From Pilatotrama ljubarskyi (Eukaryota > Basidiomycota > Agaricomycetes > Polyporales > Polyporaceae), in contig MU277791.1 in NCBI GenBank assembly GCA_022385805.1, positions 1 to 14,961 on the forward strand: a stretch of 14,961 bases of DNA, written 5' to 3'. The notes under the pieces are model-generated. The model saw only the letters and a list, made by a program, of their open reading frames with translations. It searched no databases and had not been told where the DNA came from. Shown piece by piece: positions 8,108 to 14,961 of the stretch. Each line of letters starts with the position of its first letter. The first letter of the stretch is position 1. The translations under genes and the position numbers were made by a program.

Positions 8108-9201
8108 CCCAGCCTCCGCGGCTCCCCGTCATCAACAGCAAGTGCGCGCTCCTATCCACCGTCATTGTGCTAAATATCTCAAATTCTGCGCTATGAATGA
8201 GAACTCTGGCTATCCGACAGGCTTTGCGCTGCTTCTCCAGTGTGGCATTTTCCTGTCGTGTAAAGTGATGATCGCATGTATATCCTGACACCTAGAGTGC
8301 GCACGTTAGACGGGACTAGAGGGGTGTCGACCTCCTCGCTTAGTTGCGCTTAGCCATCGCCCAAGTACGCTATATATATGGCTGTGACCCTCGTGGAACT
8401 GTGGCAATAGTGTGATGGCCATCGCAGCCGTTCTCCTCAACCTTCCCCTGCTCCTACATAATCCTTTAAAGGCTGCCACCTCTCAGGTACAGGTGGCCAC
8501 CATGATCGCCATATGCTCTCGTCATCACTTACACTGACTTGGTGACGCTTTAACTTCACCTACGTATGGTCTATGGGCAAATAGTGTGCGACCCAAGCTT
8601 TCGTTCACGTACAAACAAGGTAGGGTGGAGAAGAGGCCAAGGGAGGAACCGTATACTCGAGGACAGTGTCGAATCTGCACAAAGAGGCTTGCAAGTTCTC
8701 GCGTCGTGGGAGGAGCGTCGTATAGCTGCACGCGCGCGGAACGGGCAGCATCGAGGACGCGCATAGATGGAAAGCCGCGCCTCAGCAGATCTGCATGTTT
8801 CGTACCCGGAAGACTGCATGGCGGGGATGGCGATGTGTATGCCGTGCAGCAGGATCGGCAAAAGTTATCTCCATATCTTGACTGACTGAAAGAGAAACGA
8901 ATTGCTTGGAATTAGGAGGGCTTAAGCATCAATACCGCACCTCTTGTCGGGCGATGAGCCGTGGTGTTGCGGAAACAGCGTTGCGATACGATCGAACGGT
9001 CGCATTCGTGCGTGATCTGCGGGAATAGCCTGTACACTGATAATTTCACAGAATTCTTGCTTCCATGTGAGATCTGGTTCGGCGAGCAACAGAGCACGAC
9101 GGCGAGTAACATTAGCGACAACTGGGTAAACGGGCGGCAGCCTGCAAGTTGTGTCAGCATTCACGAGGAGGAGTCGTACCTATACTCACGTATACGCGGG
9201 T
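8108..9201. other. convergent intergenic region between copy B and K3
   Basis: This 1.09 kb stretch has no supportable gene. Open frames on the plus strand around 8566-8885 and on the minus strand around 8912-9164 begin with GTG or lie in sequence with no family resemblance. TATATATATG at 8371-8380 looks like a TATA element, but nothing recognisable follows it. The part from 9081 onward resembles the flank downstream of K1. Confidence 0.45.
9081..9123. repeat. conserved 3' flank block of K3, paired with 2743-2783
   Basis: This is the counterpart of the block downstream of K1, sharing AGAGCACGAC and TAGCGACA in the same order and spacing. Both kinases also have a donor-like gtgagt about 20 nt after the stop codon (around 9188 here), so a spliced 3' untranslated region is possible. 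This is a weak inference. Confidence 0.4.
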
Positions 9202-10528
9202 CTAGGATCTGACGAAGCGTCTCAATTGGCTCAGACTGTCCTTCGCGGCAGCGACGGTGTCATTGAAAAGTCGTTCGTAGGCTGGCTCTGACTTAGGGCC
9301 GAGGCGCCAGCGAAACCCGTTAGGATTGAGCGTATTGCGTGTGTTCTGGAACCTGGTAACGAGTTTGTCCGCCTTCGGTCGCAATTCGGGTCGGCGTTGC
9401 TTCATAGAGCCGATCAGCGGCCGGAGGAACTGCAGGCTATGGTATTGCTTCGCTGTTCTGTCAGGCTTCGTTCATACAGCCAAACCGTGATTGATACGCA
9501 CCTGCTCAAATTCCTTGTCGAATAAGTTCCCTAAGGCATATATGTCGGCCTTAAATGCGTCGTAGGGGACGGTCGAGGAGAGCTCCGGGACTTCGGCGTC
9601 TCGCCCAACGTCGCCTACGACGAGGGTCGACGATCCCGGTGGGAAGCGGATTGACAGCCCAAAATCAATGAAGAAGTATTTCACTTGGTGGTCAGCCCGA
9701 AGTAGCGGCGTGAGCTCTTCTATGGCATCCGGCGAGCGGTCTGTCCAGACGGGATGGTGTCCGCGCGGGTACAAAGCCCTCCCATCCATCATAATGTTGA
9801 GTGAAGCTATATCACTGGATGGTACAGTGAGCAAAAGTCAGTAGTAATCAATACGGTATGTTTCGTACCGATGGGCGATCCAATGGCTGTGGAGGAAGGC
9901 CAGACCCTTTGATATGTAAAGACAATCTCGAATTCCAGAAGATGCATGGCTGCTCACCTCTAGCATTTGCGTGACGAAGTCGACGACGTCCCCGATCATT
10001 GCAAACTCGGGATCGTTCCACGGGCGTAGGTATTGCATGATCATCAGAGACGACAAAGGATCCAGAGGGTCCTCGAGTACGTCCAGAACCGGAACACAGT
10101 GGTTTGCCGGATGCTCCAAGGAAGACAAGTACCGTGCTATTTGCAGCTCCTGTCCGTTCCGCTTGACGGTCTTGATAGCAACCGCGTAACCGTCTTTTTC
10201 GCGCACAGCGTCAATGACTGCCGGGTCCTAAAAGAGACTGTCAGCGAGGGGGTCCATGGCTACTTCGACGAATGCTACCGACATCCAAGACGATGGAGTC
10301 CTCACAAAATTCAGGATCTAGGTTTGTGCCATCCCATGAGGGCTTCCACCTGGGATGGTAGCGCGGCCTCAGCCTATAGCCTGCTTGCTTTAGAAACTCC
10401 TGGCGATCTCTCCACCGGAGTTCGAAAGGGAGGAGGTCGTATGTACCAGTACGAGTGAGTTCAGCCTGTCGTCGGACGGCGTCCGGGGGCAGGTATATGT
10501 ACCGCGGAGGCTTCTTCTGATCCACCAT
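9202..10528 (-). CDS. K3, intact fungal protein kinase
   Basis: This is a protein kinase-fold protein, expected to be a Ser/Thr kinase. Exons are 10528-10283, 10227-9958, 9906-9869, 9814-9502 and 9447-9202; introns are 55, 51, 54 and 54 nt, all GT-AG. The joined frame encodes 370 residues. Lys101 (V-A-I-K) should bind ATP; H184-R-D-I-A-S-L-N191 is the catalytic loop; D235-F-G binds magnesium; V260-P-E and K273-A-D-I-Y-A-L-G follow as activation-segment end and F helix. No Gly-x-Gly-x-x-Gly loop precedes the lysine, and some 43 residues including G-H-H-P-V-W separate Asn191 from DFG, far more than usual. No membrane segment or signal peptide is seen. The start is the first in-frame ATG and is shared with K1. 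Of the three K genes only this one is undamaged. It diverges from copy C, whose disruption leaves it without an intact local partner. It may be related to fungal FunK1-type kinases, but I cannot confirm that. Confidence 0.85.
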
Positions 10529-11233
10529 ACAGCCAATACTCAAATACTCAGTGCCTGGACGAAGGTCGATGAGGAACGAAGAGGCGTAGGCAACGAAGCG
10601 GCTATCCAGTGACAACACGGACGCACACTCTCGATCGTGATCGGGCGTCTGGCAGTTGGGATGCTCGCGCACGTGGCGACGCCGCGCGTGGTCGTCCACA
10701 ACAGGCGCCTACGCCTAAAATACGTACCCTTTTGTTCTCCGACCTCGGCTTCGTTTTGGAGGTATTGGTAGGCCACTGGCACTGCTGAGGATCCTCAATT
10801 CTCCTCTGATCCTACATTATCAGCAGCGCGAACCTGATACTTGGGGAGAAGACCGCCGGAATCGATCACCGACTCAATACATACGGTTGGCCATCTTGCA
10901 CTGGGCCCGGGCCAGCCGCCAGACGCTCGTTGATGCTCTCAATGCTCAACACTTCTCAATTCCTGACCCTGAAGTGCCTGCGCACAGTCTCCGCGGTGTT
11001 ACAGTAGCGTGCGCAAACAGATTCACTTATGGGCTGCTACAGAAACAGGCTGGGCGGAAAAAGCCGCAACCATCAGCGTGCGGCGACGGCCGGCTACCTT
11101 CTTCCTCCCGAGGCACCCAGGGCGGTACTGTCTCTCCCCTTCTACCGCTACTCGTCACTCCCCAGGCCGAAACTTCTCCCGCCCTCTCTCGTAGCCCGCC
11201 ACTTGTGGCGAGAGATACCTCTTGTCATACGCT
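10529..11233. promoter_or_regulatory. divergent intergenic region K3/copy C, likely two-way promoter
   Basis: About 705 bp separate the K3 and copy C starts. ATCGTGATCG (10634-10643) and TTGTTCTCCGACC (10732-10744) are shared with the K1/P1 intergenic region. The sequence directly before the copy C ATG is pyrimidine-rich, as before P1. Between 10529 and 10782 on the minus strand the frame leading to the K3 start is open for long stretches without an in-frame ATG, and gtacgt near 10725 follows the shared TTGTTCTCCGACC word like a splice donor. A non-coding or short coding 5' exon of the kinase is therefore possible. No convincing TATA box is seen. Confidence 0.4.
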
Positions 11234-11994
11234 ATGTCCAGCGCCATATACAGCCGCTGGGAGGTCTTTGTTGGTGTTTTCGGGGTACTGACGGCAATTC
11301 CCGTCCTTGTACATCTTATCGGCTTGCAGTTGCCCTCGACGAAGCTCCGGTACCTCTTCGAAACTCTGGCCGAAACTGACGCGCTCTTCGAAGACTGTAT
11401 AGAAGAAGGATTGCTCAGAGCATACCACATTCGCTCATTCAGAGGACGTCTTTCGACGTGGGTACCGCTCAACTGGCCCTTGTTATCGTTACTCACAAGT
11501 GCAAGGTAGGCTCCGAAGACGCGCTAACGAAGTGCGCGAGCAGGTCCATGCCGCGACGGATTGCTGTGAGGATTTCAAGAATCTCGTAAGAGGCCGTAGT
11601 CGCAAGATCAATCGCATTTGTAGCGACGTCAAGAAATTGCGAGCCCGCATTTCTGTCGGTACTTCCTCTGGTGGTCGTTAAGCACGTACTTAGGAGACGC
11701 ACAGACAACAAGCACACGTGAGCGTGAGAAAAGAGAACGAGCAGATTCTGCACTTCGTGGTGGCGTCGACGTCTCTGCAGGTTAGTATTTCGCCACATGC
11801 CACATATACCGCAGTCTTACCTGGATTGTACCACAGACGAAGCCAGACATGCAGACAGCTCCTCTGGCGCAAGGTGGTTCCCTGGTCGGATATGGCAGTG
11901 GCTACCCAAGATTCTACACAGCATGATTTTTTTTTTTTTTTGGGATCCTCGTTTATTGCCCTCGAGGGCCGAGCCCTATGGTAGGCAATACTAA
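11234..11994 (+). pseudogene. family P copy C, interrupted by a LINE in its last exon
   Basis: Exons 11234-11457, 11510-11654 and 11705-11780, followed by the start of exon 4 at 11837, match P1. Exons 1 and 2 have identical lengths (224 and 145 nt) and the same phases; introns are 52, 50 and 56 nt. The protein begins MSS, carries R-W-E-V-F-V and the membrane segment at residues 11-33 (V-F-G-V-L-T-A-I-P-V-L-V-H), and continues into the charged helical middle. In exon 4, after a Trp-rich stretch (R-W-F ... I-W-Q-W-L) that aligns with P1, the frame meets a run of 15 T at 11927-11941, the reversed poly(A) tail of a retrotransposon. Reading on, the run adds phenylalanines and element-derived residues and stops at 11992-11994, giving about 200 residues without the conserved C-terminal tail. 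The missing part should lie beyond the element, outside the window. Confidence 0.8.
11927..11941 (-). repeat. poly(A) tail of the LINE (15 T on the plus strand)
   Basis: An uninterrupted T run forms the boundary between copy C exon 4 and the element. One or two of the T residues may belong to the target. The AATAAA signal about ten bases inside the element supports reading it as a reverse-transcribed tail and not a chance homopolymer. Confidence 0.85.
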
Positions 11995-12420
11995 GCCAGT
12001 AACGACGATGTAGAGGCGAGGAGTCAGCGGACAAAAGAAGGGGGGTAGAGGGGGTGCGGCGGCCGAGACCGTCGCAGGCACGTGTGTAGCGGGAGAGGAA
12101 GTAGGATGTAAGCTACGAGAAAGGGCGTCGCCGCGTGCACCGCGCCGGCCATTTAGGCTGGGCACCGGGTTCTAAACCTCGCCGCACTTTTGACAATGGT
12201 TGCGCTGCCGGGCGTCGCTGCCTCTTGCTGCGGGAGGGGTACGGACGTCGGGCAGACACCCGGACGCTGTCAGAACTCCCCCGGTCCCTGCGCGGAGATT
12301 ACGCGCGCGGCGCACCCGTCTACGACTAAGTCGAATAAAAGGCTATGTACGCGTCAAGGGAGAAGCCAAATGAGAGAAGGAAAGAACAGGGGGTGGCTGA
12401 GAAGGAGGCGGTGGTGTCTC
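11942..12420 (-). other. LINE 3' untranslated region
   Basis: The roughly 480 bp between the stop codon of the RT protein (TAG, 12423-12421) and the poly(A) tail hold no open frame that looks coding. AATAAA at 11957-11952 is a plausible polyadenylation signal. Confidence 0.6.
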
Positions 12421-14961
12421 CTAGTCGTCGTCGTCGCTGTCGGGATAGTGTGGGCCGATAAGCGCACCGACCGCGGATCGAAGTCGGCCAGTCGCGTTCA
12501 CGTAGGCGAAGAGCGGGCGTAGGGCATCCTTGCTGTTGAGGAGGGTGGCAGGAGTCCTCCCGGAGAAGCCGAGCGGCCGGAAGTGGACTGCGCGGTGGAG
12601 TGAGTAGGTGGGGCAGGAGAGGAGGAAGTGCCGGGCTGTCTCGGGTGCTTCGCCGCACGTCGGGCAGACTGCGCTTGGGACCTTTTCTACACGGACGAGG
12701 TAGGCCTGCAGGGGTACATGGTTAGTCCGAAGTTGGATCAGTAGGTTAGCATGCCGGCGAGGGAGGGAGGCCATGAGATCGCCAAATTTCTTTGACGGCA
12801 TCGACCCGTCCACCTCCACTGCCATGTGTTGCCCACGCAGGGAAGTCCTCCACCGCTCTGCCGCTCTGCCCTGTACCTCTGCCTTGAAGTTCTGGCGTGC
12901 GCGTGTGGCGCTCAGCGGGAGCATCGTGCGGAGTGGCCGCGGGAGTTGAGTTTTGGGTGAGGAGCACCCACGAGCCGCTGCCTTTGCTGCCTCGTCTGCC
13001 GCCTCGTCCCCCAGGACGCCTTCATGCCCAGGAACCCATCGGAGGGTGAGCTGCAGATCCAGTCGTCAGTGAGGTAGCGCCCAGGGCCAGGAGTATGTAG
13101 CGTAGAGGCTTGAATCGCCGCCGTGTTGTCGAGCCCAATTGAGGCATGCTGGGTGCAAAGGGCCGCCCGGCGCAGCAGCTCCACGCCCAGGATGGTGGCC
13201 ACGATCTCCGCCTCATAGACCGTGTGCCGGGTGGACATGCCCTAGGTAGAGCTGGAGGACCTGTGGACGGGCAGATCCAGGAGAGTACAGCAGTGCCGCT
13301 GCGCCTACCCCCCCATCTACGTCTGAGCCGTCGGTGTATACCCGGTAGGCTCCCCCATCTGCCCAGCGCGCATCGTCCTCCACGGCGGTCTGTCTGTCGG
13401 GGATGATGTGAGTGCGGTGACGGGGCTTCCATCGTGGGTGCAGGCGTGCTGGTCGGATGCGCTCTGTGTTTCTGAGGTCGAGCCACCGTCGGTAGGCGTG
13501 AAGCAGCTCATGAATGGCGGAGCGATGGGACTTGATGAAACGGCTCCCGGCACTGCGGACATGTGGCGCCAGCGGGTGAGATGCCGGAAGCGTGCAGAGG
13601 CGGACTGCTGCGCGGTGGCAGAGCTTATCAACCAGAAGGTCAAAGGGCAGCAGCTGCGCGTGTGCCTCCAACGAGTCTGTGGGTGCAGAGCGGAGCGCTC
13701 CCGTCATCGCCAGAAGAGCCTTCCGCTGGATCGCAGCCAGGTGGCGCACGTGTCCCACTGATCCGTGCTTGCGAGTCTGTCCCGAGAGCTTCCTGATAGG
13801 TGTGAGGAACACGTCAGCGGCATAGAGCATACTCGGGACCACTACCGTGAGGTAGAGGCGCCGCACAACCGCCAGCTGCAGCCCGTTACGGGCATTGGTG
13901 AGCTGCCGGATCTGCGACACGAGCCTGCTGCCCTTAGCGTATGCGGTGGCGACATGCTGCTTGAACTTGAGCCCTTGATCCAGAAGCACGCCTAAGAAGC
14001 GGTGGTGAGTACTGGGGGTGACCACTGTACCGTCCGAAAGGTCGAAAGCTGGCCCAAGGCCAATCCGCGAGGGCTGTGCCTTGCAGTTGATCAGACCAAA
14101 CTTGTCTGGTGCAAAAGCGGAGTTGTGCGTGCGGGACCAGTCCTGTGCGCCTCCACTGCGGTCCATGAACTGGCGGATCCGGGTATGACACTCCCCAAAT
14201 GTCTTGCCAGTCACGACCAGCGCGACATCATCCATCGAGCGGACTGCACGCTCTCCATGCGTGGTATCTGCACTGTCAATGAGATCAGAGTTGTAGAATG
14301 CATAGAGGATAACTGAAAGGGGGCAGCCTTGGTCGATGCCGCTCTCAATGCCAAAAAGGTCGGAGGTGAAGTCATCAAACTTCAGGCGCGTCTGACGCCC
14401 GCTCAGTTTGACGTGCAGCCAGTTGGTATACTCCTTCGGGACCCCACGCATGCGCAGGTTGTGGAAGAGACGATCGGGGGAAGCTGCCGGAAAGGCTGAC
14501 TTGATGTCGAGGAAAACCACGGAAGCGACCTGGTGACGGCGCCAGGCGTCCTTGACCGTTTTCGTGACTAGGTGAATGGAGTCAGTCGTGGTGCGCCCCA
14601 CCCTCCCGCCAAATTGCAGGTTGGCTAGCATCGCCTTCTGCTCTGCCTCAAAAACAAGGGTATCAGCAATACATCGTGAGAGTATCTTGGACATGCAGTT
14701 GAGTAGCGCGATTGGCCGCCAGGCCTTGGCCACTGTGTAATCAGTCTTCCCGGGCTTCTGGAGGACCACCGTGTCCGATAGGCGCCATTGGTCCGGGTAG
14801 TATTGGAGTGAGAGGGTCGCTCGGAATAGGGAGCCAAGGACTGGTGTCAGCGTATCCGCACAGTGCTGTTGAACTAGGCGCTTAGTAATAGCAGCATAGT
14901 CAACCGGTCGCACTTAGTCATAGGTGCTGACGCACGGACAATTGAGTTCGTGGCTGGTAGA
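12421..14961 (-). pseudogene. LINE reverse transcriptase / RNase H polyprotein, multiply frameshifted, partial
   Basis: The protein copies element RNA into DNA. The main open segment runs 14913-13213. It contains W-R-P-I-A-L-L; F-L-D-I-K-S-A-F-P with the motif A Asp at 14508-14506; the G-I-D-Q-G-C-P-L-S motif B; S-M-D-D (motif C, 14238-14227); and the H-R-F-L-G-V primer-grip region. RNase H follows: Y-T-D-G-S at 13340-13321, then Y-E-A-E (13217-13206) and L-D-N (near 13140-13121) in a second frame, and W-V-P-G-H-E-G (13038-13018) back in the first. The end carries a C-X2-C-X8-H-X4-C knuckle (12666-12613) and an acidic D-S-D-D-D-D terminus. Frame changes near 13240 and 13060 and an in-frame TAA at 14916-14914 make it non-functional. 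The GTG at 14913 is not a start; the protein continues upstream. Serine in place of the usual aromatic residue before MDD is a further oddity. Confidence 0.85.

Larger units (their letters stand above)
11927..14961 (-). mobile_element. LINE-type non-LTR retrotransposon, 3' part, inactive
   Basis: The element runs on the minus strand and is cut by the window edge, so the 5' part (normally a gag-like ORF and an endonuclease) is not visible. In order it contains reverse transcriptase, RNase H, a C-terminal zinc knuckle, about 480 bp of 3' UTR, AATAAA (11957-11952) and a 15-nt poly(A). The RT-RNase H-CCHC layout is known from fungal Tad-like LINEs, and I place it there tentatively. There are no LTRs in view. 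It lies antisense inside the last exon of family P copy C. A target-site duplication ending at about 11926 should recur at its 5' end, outside the window. Confidence 0.85.

Noticed and set aside
8566..8885. Possible small plus-strand gene after the TATATATA at 8371-8378
   Set aside because: The frames begin with GTG, have no resemblance to P exons beyond a few charged residues, and are not repeated in the other units.
8912..9164. Minus-strand frames of about 80 codons downstream of K3, as a possible extra kinase exon
   Set aside because: The kinase stop TAG is at the same position in K1, K2 and K3. The frames overlap each other, and the matching flank of K1 does not keep the reading frame.
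12135..14316. Plus-strand and third-frame open frames across the LINE, up to 154 codons
   Set aside because: They overlap reverse transcriptase, RNase H and 3' UTR sequence on the other strand or in other frames. They are Arg/Pro/Ala-rich shadows with no domain of their own.

Overview
The window looks like accessory DNA from a filamentous basidiomycete, probably an Agaricomycete and perhaps a polypore. The grounds are GC-rich coding sequence, genes split by many 50-60 nt introns with regular fungal splice and branch signals, protein families I associate with Agaricomycete genomes (an unusual protein kinase with a histidine-rich insert), and a LINE retrotransposon with an RNase H domain. The taxonomic placement is inference; no marker gene is present.

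The core (about 0.95-11.9 kb) is an alternating array of two families. Family K is a five-exon protein kinase, always on the minus strand, at 4196-2872 (K1), 7818-6490 (K2) and 10528-9202 (K3). Family P is a four-exon, plus-strand protein of unknown function with one N-terminal membrane segment, a charged helical middle and a conserved C-terminal tail, at 954-1719 (copy A, 5' truncated), 4842-5964 (P1, intact), 7867-8107 (copy B, tail only) and 11234-11926 (copy C, interrupted). Each K lies head to head with a P (K1/P1, K2/B, K3/C). In the two better preserved pairs the genes are separated by about 650-700 bp that probably contain both promoters. The array is best read as tandem duplication of a K-P pair. 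Exon lengths match between copies almost to the base (K exons 2-5: 270, 38, 313 and 246 nt), so each lesion can be located.

Decay is scattered so that no pair has both members intact. K1 has a premature TGA. K2 has a 1-nt deletion and a non-canonical GC-AG intron, and a deletion has brought its start within 48 bp of the remnant B, probably removing the shared promoter. B has a 7-nt tandem duplication that shifts its frame. C is cut in its last exon by a LINE. Only K3 (kinase, 370 aa) and P1 (membrane protein, 320 aa) can encode complete proteins here.

The right end (11927 to the window edge) is the 3' part of the LINE on the minus strand: reverse transcriptase, RNase H, zinc knuckle, 3' UTR, AATAAA and a 15-nt poly(A). 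Stops and frameshifts show that it is dead. The left end (1-950) is gene-free, GC-rich sequence full of TTCGC words, with TTCGCAG in one orientation on the left and CTGCGAA on the right. Joint action of K and P is inferred from gene order only.
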